16,465 nt of DNA from the NCBI GenBank assembly GCA_905192745.1, contig CAJJLZ010000039.1:1-16465 (forward strand). Direction: 5' to 3'. Below the pieces are notes generated by a model. It made no database searches. It was given only the letters and a program-made list of their open reading frames with translations, and was not told the DNA's origin. Source of the stretch: an uncultured Oscillospiraceae bacterium. GTDB lineage: Bacteria > Bacillota > Clostridia > Oscillospirales > Acutalibacteraceae. This document shows, one piece after another, positions 10,079 through 16,465 of the stretch. The position numbers and the translations under genes were made by a program. The number at the start of each line of letters is the position of its first letter. Position 1 is the first letter of the stretch.

Positions 10079-10429
10079 TCAGAACAGGCCGGGCATATTC
10101 AGCCCGCCGGTGACCTTGCCCATTTCGGCCTCGCTGGTCTCGACCGCCTGGCGGATCGCTTCGTTCACCGCGGCGGTCACCAGATCCGCGAGCATCTCCA
10201 CATCCTCGGGATCGACGACTTCCGGCTTGATTTCCAGCTTTGTGATCTGGTGCTTGCCGTTAACGGTGGCTGAAACCGCGCCGCCGCCCGCCGCCGCGGT
10301 ATATTCCTGCTCGTCAAGCTGAGCCTGCAGAGCCTGCATATCCTCCTGCATTTTCTGGGCCTGCTTAATCATGCTCTGCATGTTGCCCGGGCCTTTGCTG
10401 CTGTATCCCTGCGGTAATCTTGCTTTCAT
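10079..10429 (-). CDS. YbaB/EbfC family nucleoid-associated protein
   Basis: A 116-residue DNA-binding protein of the YbaB/EbfC family, which forms dimers that bind and bend DNA. A Gln/Met-rich helical segment (MQSMIKQAQKMQEDMQALQAQL, about 17-38) precedes the short beta region with the conserved VNGKHQITKLEIKPEVVDPED. A helix follows (LADLVTAAVNEAI) and a Gly/Met-rich C-terminus. The ribosome binding site AAGGAG lies upstream of ATG 10429. The gene sits between dnaX and recR, its standard place. Confidence 0.95.
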   Translation of the reverse strand: MKARLPQGYSSKGPGNMQSMIKQAQKMQEDMQALQAQLDEQEYTAAAGGGAVSATVNGKHQITKLEIKPEVVDPEDVEMLADLVTAAVNEAIRQAVETSEAEMGKVTGGLNMPGLF

Positions 10430-10500
10430 CGTAACGTCTCCTTACATCCTGAAATTTATCCGAAACGCGGCCTTCGCGTTCTTTTCGATCCGGCTGCTTT

Positions 10501-12252
10501 TTATTTTACTTCCACATCCACCCCAAGCTCCCGGCTGTTGCGGATGAAATCCGAGAGCGGGTCGGCGGCGTTCCCCGCCGGGGCGGCGGGCTTCTTTTTG
10601 ATCCCGATGCGGTGGGCGCGTCCGGTTATCCCCCGGATTGCCTCAACCAGAATCGCCTTGTTTCCATCCCGGCCGACCAGCGACTTGAACAGCTCGTTGT
10701 CCGTCTCGATCAGCACATAATCCCCCCGCAGCACCGCTGTGGAGCCGATCAGCACCCCATACATCGGCGGGCAGGCGGTGGAGAGAGCCTCCAGCACATC
10801 GTTCCAGCGGGAAAAGGGCGCTTCCCCCGCGCCGGCGGCGTCTGCCCCGGCATCGGACGGCTGAACGGGGCGGGAGGCGGATGAGAACGGCCCGGCCGGT
10901 GGTTCCTCAACGGTCCGTCCCCTTGCCGGGGTCTCCGGCGGCGGTTCGTCGGGCAGAGGGATTCCTCCCACCGAAACGGGGGATTTTGCCGCTGAAACGG
11001 GCGGTTCAAACGGAAGAGGCGCTTCCTCCGACGGCACCGGGGGACAGGGGGCGGCGGAGACCGGCGGAGCCGTCGCGGCGCTTGTTCCGGCGGAGGCCGG
11101 CTGCCATCCGCTCTTGACCCGATCCTCCAGCGCTTTTACCCGGCGAAGGAGGGCGGCGGTGCCGGAATCCAGATCGGGCGCGCAGAGCCGCAGCAGGGCC
11201 ATCTCCATCTCTACCCGGCGGGATGCGCCCGAACGGAGCCGTTCCAGCGCGTCCTGCAGCCCCTCCATGCAATGGAGGACGGCGGGCAGCTCGTACAGCG
11301 CGGCTTCCTCCCGCAGACGGGCGAGCTCGGCGGGCGGGGCGACAATCAGCCCCGCCGGATCGGGTACGCTTTTAATAACCATCAAACTGCGGTAAAAATC
11401 GATCAGTTCGGTACACAGCCGTTCCATATCGCGGGAGGCGCCGTGCAGCCGGCCGATCAGGGTGAGAGCCGTACCGCCGTCCTGGGTCCGGACGGCCCCG
11501 GAAAGCTCGAACAAATACTCCCGGCCAGCCATGCCGGTCGCTTCCACCACCGTATCCTCGGTAACCTCCCGCGAACGGGAGACGCACTGATCGAGCAGCG
11601 AAAGCGCGTCCCGCATCCCGCCGTCCGCCAGCCGCGCGATCAGCAGGGCCGCGTCATCGGTGACGGTGAATTCTTCCTGATCCGCGATATAAGCGATGCG
11701 GGCGGCGATATCCTCCGGCGCAATGCGGCCGAAATCGAACCGCTGACAGCGGGAAAGGATGGTGGCGGGCAGCTTATGCACCTCGGTGGTCGCCAGAACG
11801 AAAATCACATGGGGGGGCGGTTCCTCCAGCGTTTTCAGCAGGGCGTTGAAGGCGCCGGTGGAAAGCATATGCACCTCGTCGATGATATACACCCGGTATT
11901 TGGCGACCGACGGGGTGAAATTCACTTCCTCCCGCAGGTCGCGGATGCTGTCCACTCCGTTGTTGGAGGCGGCGTCAATCTCCACCACGTCCATAATAAC
12001 GCCGTCGTCGATTCCGCGGCAGATTTCGCATTCGTTGCAGGGATCGCCTTCCCGCGGGGAAAGGCAGTTAACCGCTTTGGACAGGATTTTGGCGCAGGAA
12101 GTTTTGCCCGTCCCCCGCGAACCGGTAAATAGATAGGCGTGGGCAAGCCGGCCCGTGCGGAGCTCGTTTTTCAGCGCCGTGGTGATCGCCGGCTGGCCGT
12201 ATACGTCGGAAAATGTCTGAGGCCGCCATTTCCGGTAAAGGACCTGATACAT
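10501..12252 (-). CDS. dnaX: DNA polymerase III subunit gamma/tau
   Basis: The 583-residue clamp-loader ATPase of the replicative polymerase. It starts with MYQVLYRKWRPQTF, the standard DnaX N-terminus. Walker A is GSRGTGKT at 44-51, followed by the zinc motif CNECEIC near 72-78, a DEVH Walker B near 121-124 and the sensor/arginine region ILSRCQRFDF. A Pro/Ala-rich linker (roughly 380-470) leads to the C-terminal tau-like domain ending at about 583. I chose ATG 12252, preceded by AAAGGAG, over a longer in-frame frame to 12396. The extension would run through the SRP RNA region and has no family match. I saw no convincing slippery sequence for a gamma form. Confidence 0.97.
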   Translation of the reverse strand: MYQVLYRKWRPQTFSDVYGQPAITTALKNELRTGRLAHAYLFTGSRGTGKTSCAKILSKAVNCLSPREGDPCNECEICRGIDDGVIMDVVEIDAASNNGVDSIRDLREEVNFTPSVAKYRVYIIDEVHMLSTGAFNALLKTLEEPPPHVIFVLATTEVHKLPATILSRCQRFDFGRIAPEDIAARIAYIADQEEFTVTDDAALLIARLADGGMRDALSLLDQCVSRSREVTEDTVVEATGMAGREYLFELSGAVRTQDGGTALTLIGRLHGASRDMERLCTELIDFYRSLMVIKSVPDPAGLIVAPPAELARLREEAALYELPAVLHCMEGLQDALERLRSGASRRVEMEMALLRLCAPDLDSGTAALLRRVKALEDRVKSGWQPASAGTSAATAPPVSAAPCPPVPSEEAPLPFEPPVSAAKSPVSVGGIPLPDEPPPETPARGRTVEEPPAGPFSSASRPVQPSDAGADAAGAGEAPFSRWNDVLEALSTACPPMYGVLIGSTAVLRGDYVLIETDNELFKSLVGRDGNKAILVEAIRGITGRAHRIGIKKKPAAPAGNAADPLSDFIRNSRELGVDVEVK

Positions 12253-12321
12253 CTCTCCGCTCCTTTCCGCACCATAACCGCGGTGCCTGCCTGTGTACAG
12301 AAATAAAAGCCGCATTCTCTC

Positions 12322-12441
12322 GGGCATACGGACGGACAGGTTGGCTGCGGCGCACGGCGGCAACCGCTTAATGCTGCTCGGTTCCCCGCCTGACATGGTT
12401 CACGGCGCACCGTCGCACAGAACCCGCCCGCCCGTATGCCC
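12322..12441 (-). ncRNA. ffs: Signal recognition particle RNA, small bacterial type
   Basis: On the minus strand a roughly 120-base RNA has a long terminal stem: 12441-12423 pairs with 12340-12322 over 19 positions, counting G-U pairs. The apical domain IV is unmistakable: GTCAGG, then CGG, a GGAA tetraloop, CCG and AGCAGC. This is the same arrangement as in E. coli 4.5S RNA, with a different but paired closing stem. The RNA binds Ffh and targets nascent membrane and secreted proteins. It lies 70 bases upstream of dnaX on the same strand, a common arrangement in Firmicutes. No Alu domain is evident, so this is the short form. The exact ends are estimates. Confidence 0.95.
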
Positions 12442-12523
12442 CAAAGCATGCGGCCCGGTATCTGTTTTCTCCCTATTCGCCGCGTTTTTCCGGCCGTTTC
12501 CGTCCGGCGCTGCGTGTTGTTTT

Positions 12524-12552
12524 ATTATAAACGGTTTCCGCCGAAAATGCAA
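12524..12552 (-). promoter_or_regulatory. Probable promoter for SRP RNA and dnaX
   Basis: On the minus strand a perfect TATAAT (12524-12529) has TTGCAT (12547-12552) exactly 17 bases upstream; the -35 box is a weak match. Transcription would start near 12517, about 75 bases before the mature 5' end of the SRP RNA, which implies 5' processing. Confidence 0.6.
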
Positions 12553-12589
12553 GGCATCCCGCGGATTTTCAATCCTGAGCTGAATTTTA

Positions 12590-12619
12590 TTGACAGCCTT
12601 TCCTCCCTCACGATATAAT
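12590..12619 (+). promoter_or_regulatory. Promoter of the proline-rich membrane protein gene
   Basis: TTGACA (12590-12595) and TATAAT (12614-12619) are both perfect and separated by 18 bases. It faces away from the SRP RNA promoter; the two -35 boxes are 37 bases apart. Confidence 0.75.
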
Positions 12620-12640
12620 AAATCCGGCAAAGCCGGATTT
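12620..12640. promoter_or_regulatory. Perfect inverted repeat at the predicted transcription start
   Basis: AAATCCGGC pairs perfectly with GCCGGATTT around an AAA loop, directly after the -10 box. The predicted start site falls within it. It could be a repressor operator or, partly, a hairpin at the 5' end of the mRNA. Confidence 0.45.
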
Positions 12641-12823
12641 ATCGAAGAACGGCCGCGGCTGTATTATGACTGATGCCGATTCCGTCGTTTTTCGGGTCCA
12701 CAGGGCGGGGATCGCTCTCCGCGGGCCGGTTCCGGCGAAAAATTCAGCAGCATGGGCCAAACCGGGGGAACGACTTTTCTGTTTTTCCGGCTTATCCGTC
12801 CATGCGAAAGGATGGTCAACTTT
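12641..12823 (+). other. Long untranslated leader, no known element recognised
   Basis: About 180 bases separate the promoter from the start codon. They contain short GC-rich repeats (for example GCCGG/CCGGC near 12725) but no riboswitch consensus I recognise and no convincing small gene. Confidence 0.3.
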
Positions 12824-13642
12824 ATGGAACAACCGGTCGTCGTCCCCACGGGTTCACCCTCCCCGGCATATTCTCCTGCTCCTCCGCCCGTTACAGCGGG
12901 AAAGCCCACCGTCGGCTCCTACTTCCTCGGCCTGCTCGGCGCTCTGTTGGGTGCATTGGTCGGGGCCATCCCCTGGTTTATCGCCAGCACTTTCCTCAGC
13001 ATTTTCGTCGGCTGGCTCGGCTTTATCGTCGGTCTTGCTTCCTTCTTCGGCTATAAGCTGTTCAAAGGCGCGCGCAGCGTCCCCTTTGCGATGGTGTCGG
13101 TGATCGTGCTGTCGGTCGCCGCAATCTGTCTGGCCGAATTTGCGGGGTATGTGTATGTCTACTGGCAGGCATGGACCGAACTTGCGGCTGAAGAAGGCGT
13201 TGTCCTGTCCGCCGGCGAACTGTTCCGGCTGTCGGCAGGAACGGTGTTTGAGGCGCTGGCCGATCCCGAATATACTGTCGAGATGGTCGGTAATCTTGCC
13301 ATCGGTCTGGTGATCGCCGTGCTGGGTATCGTGACCGTCCGGCGGCATATTTTCGCCTATGCAAATGAAGGCCAGCCGCTGTATCCTTCGGCGGAGAGCT
13401 TTGTTCCAGCTTCCGTTCCCTATGATCCGGCGGCAGGTACATCTCTCCCCGACGGGGCAACCGGAAGCATTCCCGTACCGATAAGCGGCGTTTCCCAGCC
13501 GATGGAAAGCGTGCCAGCGGTTCCCGTCCCGGTAGAAGAGACAGTGTCGGCAGACGGCGGCATCCCCACTGTTCCTCCTATTCCGGCCGTCCCCGCGGCG
13601 GTCCCTGTCGGCGCACCGTCGGAAGAACCGAAAGCGGAATAA
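12824..13642 (+). CDS. Membrane protein of unknown function with proline-rich ends
   Basis: A 272-residue protein I do not recognise. A Pro/Ser/Val-rich N-terminus (1-30) lacks a signal peptide. Two closely spaced Gly/Leu-rich hydrophobic segments lie at about 33-54 and 56-80, a third at about 88-115 and a fourth at about 156-175. The C-terminal 90 residues are disordered-looking and rich in Pro, Val, Ala and Glu. Four membrane segments would place both ends on the same side. I chose ATG 12824, preceded by AAAGGATG about 10 bases away; in-frame upstream starts at 12752 and 12812 have poorly placed ribosome binding sites. It has its own promoter, and the 82-base 3' element with terminator follows 13 bases after the stop. 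Confidence 0.7.
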   Translation: MEQPVVVPTGSPSPAYSPAPPPVTAGKPTVGSYFLGLLGALLGALVGAIPWFIASTFLSIFVGWLGFIVGLASFFGYKLFKGARSVPFAMVSVIVLSVAAICLAEFAGYVYVYWQAWTELAAEEGVVLSAGELFRLSAGTVFEALADPEYTVEMVGNLAIGLVIAVLGIVTVRRHIFAYANEGQPLYPSAESFVPASVPYDPAAGTSLPDGATGSIPVPISGVSQPMESVPAVPVPVEETVSADGGIPTVPPIPAVPAAVPVGAPSEEPKAE

Positions 13643-13655
13643 ACAAACTATCGCC

Positions 13656-13737
13656 AAAAGAAACTCCCCGCGAATTAGACGGGTGTTCATAAAACAGTTA
13701 AACCGACCTATGATGCCCTCATAGGTCGGTTTTTTGT
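13656..13737 (+). repeat. 82-base 3' element, copy A, ending in a terminator
   Basis: Copy A matches copy B (14917-14998, minus strand). A first block, AAAAGAAACTCNCCGCGAA, is identical at 18 of 19 positions. A more variable middle follows, then an identical TAAAACAGTTAA. Last comes a hairpin whose arms differ from those of copy B but still pair. Here the stem is 13 perfect pairs (13701-13713 with 13719-13731), followed by a T run. It begins 13 bases after a stop codon. Confidence 0.75.
13701..13735 (+). terminator. Intrinsic terminator within copy A
   Basis: AACCGACCTATGA pairs with TCATAGGTCGGTT around TGCCC, and the T run extends to 13735. It ends transcription of the proline-rich membrane protein gene. 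The A residues on the other side are too few for a strong claim of bidirectional use. Confidence 0.9.
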
Positions 13738-13760
13738 AGTATGTGTCGTTTCGGGAAAAG

Positions 13761-13812
13761 GCTCCCTTGTGTAAAGGGAGCTGTCAGCCGTCAGGCTGAC
13801 TGAGGGATTGTT
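13761..13812 (+). repeat. Left inverted repeat flanking the DUF559 gene
   Basis: CTCCCTTGTGTAAAGGGAG (13762-13780) is itself a hairpin, followed by the hairpin CAGCCGTCAGGCTG and then GAGGGATTG. The reverse complement of the repeat at 14157-14210 has the same CTCCC...GGGAG block and the same GAGGGATTG end, with a different but also palindromic middle. The pair therefore forms about 50-base inverted ends around one gene. I recall such sequences as abundant in gut Ruminococcaceae genomes. Confidence 0.85.
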
Positions 13813-14155
13813 TGCAGGCAACATCAATATACGCACACACCCCACGAAAGTTCCTGCTGACTTCATTATTGGGAATCCGCAAAACCCGCAGTCCATAGCC
13901 TTCCAGAAATGCGGTACGTTCCGCATCATTGTCCATATGTTCTGATTTATAGTGCTGTGAACCATCCAACTCAATGACCAGCTTTGCTTCGGCGCTGTAA
14001 AAGTCAGCAATATACCTTCCTAATACCTTTTGCCGAGAAAAACGAACAGGATAGGAACGAAGAAAATCATACCACAAGTGTCGTTCTTCTTTTGTCATTT
14101 CTTTTCGCAGGTGCTTTGCAAATGGAACCAGCTGTTTGTTATGCTTCGACTGCAT
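13784..14155 (-). CDS. DUF559 (Vsr-like) endonuclease domain protein
   Basis: A 123-residue protein consisting of one DUF559 domain, a small fold related to very-short-patch-repair and other PD-(D/E)XK nucleases. After PFAKHLRKEMTKEERHLWYD (11-30) come RQKVLGRYIADFY (41-53) and the core AEAKLVIELDGSQHY (55-69), with Asp51, Glu62 and Asp64 as likely catalytic acids. The C-terminal half is a conserved GLRVLRIPNNEVSRNF. The natural start is ATG 14155, preceded by GGAGGG that lies inside the right-hand repeat. The last eight residues and the TGA stop lie inside the left-hand repeat. The biological role of stand-alone DUF559 proteins is unclear; DNA cleavage or nicking is likely from the fold. Transfer together with its repeats is likely. 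Confidence 0.88.
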   Translation of the reverse strand: MQSKHNKQLVPFAKHLRKEMTKEERHLWYDFLRSYPVRFSRQKVLGRYIADFYSAEAKLVIELDGSQHYKSEHMDNDAERTAFLEGYGLRVLRIPNNEVSRNFRGVCAYIDVACKQSLSQPDG

Positions 14156-14156
14156 T

Positions 14157-14210
14157 GCAATCCCTCCGTCACGGCTTCGCCGTGCCACCTCCCTTTACAC
14201 AAGGGAGGCT
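14157..14210 (-). repeat. Right inverted repeat flanking the DUF559 gene
   Basis: CTCCCTTTACACAAGGGAG (14189-14207) is the exact reverse complement of the left block. The inner hairpin CACGGCTTCGCCGTG replaces the left CAGCCGTCAGGCTG, and CAATCCCTC (14158-14166) mirrors GAGGGATTG. The GGAGGG on the minus strand serves as the endonuclease ribosome binding site. No target-site duplication is obvious outside the pair. Confidence 0.85.
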
Positions 14211-14309
14211 TTACCGCGGTGCAAAACCGCACACTGTACGATACGCCGAAAGGTGTATAGAAGTGCGCTTTTAGTCTATTCGATAAATTGAATTTGTATA
14301 TTTAGTTGA

Positions 14310-14852
14310 TTAAACATATTCGTTGATATGTTGTTCATAATTGAACTCTACAATTTCTCCGTTTTTCGGAAGACTTCCACCAGCAGTTGCCTGTATCATC
14401 ATTCCATGACAAGCAATAATTACTTTCTTATAGTGCGAATATTTCTCTAATACCTTAAAAACTCTTTTACGAATTGTTTTTGCATCTTCCCAAACTTGCT
14501 CTTTATCAAATGGATATACTCCTTGATTCGCTTCGTACTCTCTATAACTGTTTTCAGCAATTTCATCTGAGTCATAAATATAATTTTTATTTGCCAACCA
14601 CTCGTGCAAATCTGTTTCCACTACAATATCAATGTTTAATTCTTTCGAAAGTATCGCAGCTGTTTGTAATGCACGCGTATATGGGGAACTCAATATAATA
14701 TCTGCGTTTTTTAATCTTTCGTCCTGTGCACTTTTTTTAATCTGCTCAATTCCTAATTCAGACATTGGTGATAAATTTACACCAAATCCCTGATATATCT
14801 TTGCGTTTCTTTTTGAATAATCTGTTTTCCCATGCTTCACAAAATAAAACAC
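14310..14852 (-). CDS. Histidine phosphatase family protein (phosphoglycerate-mutase-like)
   Basis: A 180-residue protein of the histidine phosphatase superfamily, cytoplasmic, substrate unknown. The N-terminal catalytic motif reads KHGKT (Lys6-His7-Gly8) where almost all members have RHG. The other expected residues are present: SSPYTRALQTA with Arg60, an acidic DLHEW near 81-85 and the second histidine in CHGM at 149-151. The start is GTG 14852, with GGAGGG at 14858-14863 and 5 bases of spacing; an ATG at 14854 is out of frame. The gene is strikingly AT-rich and uses A/T third positions, unlike nearly everything else in the window, so recent acquisition is likely. It lies alone between the DUF559 unit and copy B of the 82-base element. 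Confidence 0.88.
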   Translation of the reverse strand: MFYFVKHGKTDYSKRNAKIYQGFGVNLSPMSELGIEQIKKSAQDERLKNADIILSSPYTRALQTAAILSKELNIDIVVETDLHEWLANKNYIYDSDEIAENSYREYEANQGVYPFDKEQVWEDAKTIRKRVFKVLEKYSHYKKVIIACHGMMIQATAGGSLPKNGEIVEFNYEQHINEYV

Positions 14853-14896
14853 ATTCTCCCTCCGCAGATTCTAATTTAATGTACTGTATATATTCT

Positions 14897-14902
14897 ATTA
14901 TA
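14897..14902 (-). promoter_or_regulatory. Likely -10 box of the phosphatase gene
   Basis: A perfect TATAAT on the minus strand lies 45 bases upstream of the GTG start in AT-rich sequence. I find no good -35 box at the right distance; TATACA about 9 bases downstream is an alternative -10. Confidence 0.3.
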
Positions 14903-14916
14903 AGCACCTTGAAAAT

Positions 14917-14998
14917 ACAATAATCAGCACAACGAAATCAATCGTTGTGCCGATTAACTGTTTTACGAGCACCGCTCTTTTCGCGGAGAGTTTCTTTT
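14917..14998 (-). repeat. 82-base 3' element, copy B, ending in a terminator-like hairpin
   Basis: This is the inverted partner of copy A (13656-13737), with the same total length and the two conserved blocks described there. Its hairpin, on the minus strand, pairs AATCGGCACAACGA with TCGTTGTGCTGATT (14 pairs including one G-U) around TTGATT. It is followed by ATTGTATTTTC, a weaker T tract than in copy A. The element begins 19 bases after the stop codon of the gene at 15018-16388 and would end that transcript. Confidence 0.7.
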
Positions 14999-15017
14999 AG
15001 TCCGCGTTACCGGCCTT

Positions 15018-16388
15018 TTAGGAATTCAGATAGGACTTCTTCTGATAAACCTCCAGAACTTTCTCCTTATTGATCGTAATTTTCAGTTCCGTCATTTCCC
15101 GGCGAAGGGTATTGTAAAACATCGGCCGCTGAAAATCCACATCGCGCTGATTCCGCATCACCTCGTCAAAGCCATTGTCATAATACGCTACTCCGTCAAA
15201 CTCCATAACGAATCGGATGTGGTCGCTTTCTCTTTCCTTTATATAAAACCTCCCCTGCGCCACTCCCGGCTTGATATCCCTCAAGTCCCTGCAATCGACC
15301 TGCCAATCTGACGAAGGCCCTGTGCCAAGCGGGATACATTGGCTGACGACTTCCTCATACTTTGCCTGATCGTAGCCATATTTGCACAAATACTCGGCAA
15401 ATTCGCACCCGATCCGCTCCGCTTTGGCATATGTCTCGCTGTCGGGGGCCTGTCCCCAATACATATTAAACGTCCTTCCAAACGTCAGGTTGTTTTCCCG
15501 AATATATTCGTGCCGCATGGAATCGGTCACCGGCAATTTCCCGGTCCGGCGGTAATGACTAAATACCCTCTCCATATCCGAATCCCACGAAAAGAGCGTC
15601 GTAGAAACGCCATTTGCGTATACGCGCTCATAATAGTCACGCTCAAAGCCCATAATACCGATCTGTTCCGTCAACCCTTCCTTATCATTTACGCGACCGA
15701 CCCACCTAGCCATGATGAAATAATCCACGGCATAATTGGCCAGACACTTCGGATCGCCCGTACCAAGATAATCCGGCGGCGTAAACATAATTGGCGGTGT
15801 AAAGCCTTTCTCATATTCCTTTTTTCCCTCTTCCACCGCCGCGAACGCCGCGTACAAAGAAAAAGGCAGGCAGGGATATCCGTCGACCGAAACCAATACG
15901 TTGGGGTCCGTCGTATAGCTGATGTTTTTTATCCCGGAGGAAGAAGGCTTTGTTACCGCAACCGTAGTTTTCGGTGTGGTTTTTGGCGTGGTCTTTGCCA
16001 CGGTTCCCGTCGTCGCAGCAGCCGTCAATACGGAAGGCTGACTGCTTTGCGATACCGTGCCTTCCGTATCGACGGCGGAGCTTTCCGTCAGAGTCGTCCC
16101 CATCTCCAACGATCCTGAAGTCGATTCAGCCGTGGATGAAGTCAATGCCGGATCGTGTTTTTCCAGATCAGGCGTTTTGAGAAAGTTCAGGGAAAGCGCC
16201 AATACGAGAATCACCGCAGCCGCACTCGCCGTTATGGAAATAACACGGCGGCGCAGGCAGCGCTTCGATGCCGATTCCGGCAGCGGATTATAGGGTACGT
16301 TCAGAGCATCCCGCTCGCCGGACGTATCCTGTTTCCCATCGTCTGCTTTGTTTTCCCTTTTTTTAAATATTCCGCGAAAAGAAATCAT
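15018..16388 (-). CDS. Membrane-anchored extracellular protein, function unknown
   Basis: A 456-residue protein I cannot assign to a family. A hydrophilic N-terminus of about 48 residues ends in a basic stretch (KRCLRRR) and is followed by one membrane segment at about 49-70. This predicts a type II single-pass protein with the bulk outside the cell. A Ser/Thr-rich linker (about 75-155), including a TTPK repeat, leads to an ectodomain from about 160 to 456. That domain is rich in aromatic and charged residues, with motifs such as VDGYPCLPFSLY and NNLTFGRTFNMYWGQ and at least five Cys. I see no sortase signal and no known catalytic motif. The start is ATG 16388, preceded by GGGAGG with about 7 bases of spacing. 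No clear promoter is visible in the remaining 77 bases (16389-16465). It is followed by copy B of the 82-base element. Confidence 0.75.
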   Translation of the reverse strand: MISFRGIFKKRENKADDGKQDTSGERDALNVPYNPLPESASKRCLRRRVISITASAAAVILVLALSLNFLKTPDLEKHDPALTSSTAESTSGSLEMGTTLTESSAVDTEGTVSQSSQPSVLTAAATTGTVAKTTPKTTPKTTVAVTKPSSSGIKNISYTTDPNVLVSVDGYPCLPFSLYAAFAAVEEGKKEYEKGFTPPIMFTPPDYLGTGDPKCLANYAVDYFIMARWVGRVNDKEGLTEQIGIMGFERDYYERVYANGVSTTLFSWDSDMERVFSHYRRTGKLPVTDSMRHEYIRENNLTFGRTFNMYWGQAPDSETYAKAERIGCEFAEYLCKYGYDQAKYEEVVSQCIPLGTGPSSDWQVDCRDLRDIKPGVAQGRFYIKERESDHIRFVMEFDGVAYYDNGFDEVMRNQRDVDFQRPMFYNTLRREMTELKITINKEKVLEVYQKKSYLNS

Positions 16389-16465
16389 TTCTATTCCTCC
16401 CTCTACAAAATTTCGGACTGTAAAGTTAAATGAAAGTTGAGGACCCGTCAGCCCTTCTGGTACAA

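Noticed and set aside
10501..12252. Programmed frameshift in dnaX to make a short gamma form
   Set aside because: I found no A-rich slippery heptamer with a following stem in the middle of the gene; the only A-rich run is close to the C-terminus.
12253..12396. N-terminal extension of dnaX
   Set aside because: It runs through the SRP RNA region and lacks a ribosome binding site. DnaX proteins begin at MYQVLYRKWRP, which has its own good ribosome binding site.
14156..14188. Longer start for the DUF559 protein
   Set aside because: The extra residues are encoded by the flanking repeat. The ATG at 14155 has the GGAGGG at the right distance and matches the usual start of the family.
13761..14210. 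CRISPR-like repeat pair
   Set aside because: There are only two copies, inverted, around a protein gene. There is no regular spacing and no cas gene.

Overview
The window looks like the chromosome of an anaerobic, fairly GC-rich member of the Clostridia, probably an Oscillospiraceae/Ruminococcaceae-type gut bacterium. This rests on a single-chain pyruvate:ferredoxin oxidoreductase, a small SRP RNA directly upstream of dnaX, strong AGGAGG-type ribosome binding sites, and flanking repeats of a kind I recall from gut Firmicutes. The genus assignment is inference; no search was possible.

Layout. 1-2103: a CNNM/CorC-type membrane protein on the minus strand with a good promoter and a GC-rich structured leader, followed downstream by a possible 28-residue small gene and a ribosome binding site pointing off the window. 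2104-5743: pyruvate:ferredoxin oxidoreductase on the plus strand, ending in a strong terminator. 5751-8533: a geranylgeranyl-reductase-family flavoprotein and an AI-2E-family membrane protein, each with its own promoter. 8534-8850: no protein gene, but a promoter, a candidate small RNA and two terminators. 8851-12552 (minus): SRP RNA, dnaX, ybaB/ebfC, recR and smpB, a housekeeping block for protein targeting, DNA replication and repair, and ribosome rescue. A divergent promoter at 12590 drives a proline-rich multi-pass membrane protein of unknown function (12824-13642).

13656-15000 is the accessory part. A DUF559 (Vsr-like) endonuclease gene sits between two inverted, hairpin-forming repeats that supply its ribosome binding site and its stop codon. 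Next to it is a conspicuously AT-rich histidine-phosphatase gene whose catalytic RHG motif reads KHG. This block is bracketed by two inverted 82-base copies of a conserved 3' element that ends in a terminator hairpin. The hairpin arms differ between the copies but both still pair. Each copy lies just after the stop codon of an unrelated membrane protein gene. The last gene (15018-16388, minus) is a membrane-anchored, Ser/Thr-linker extracellular protein of unknown function.

The most interesting items are the duplicated 82-base 3' element, the repeat-bounded endonuclease cassette, the candidate small RNA near 8620 and the small ORF at 18-104. No complete new multi-gene system is evident.
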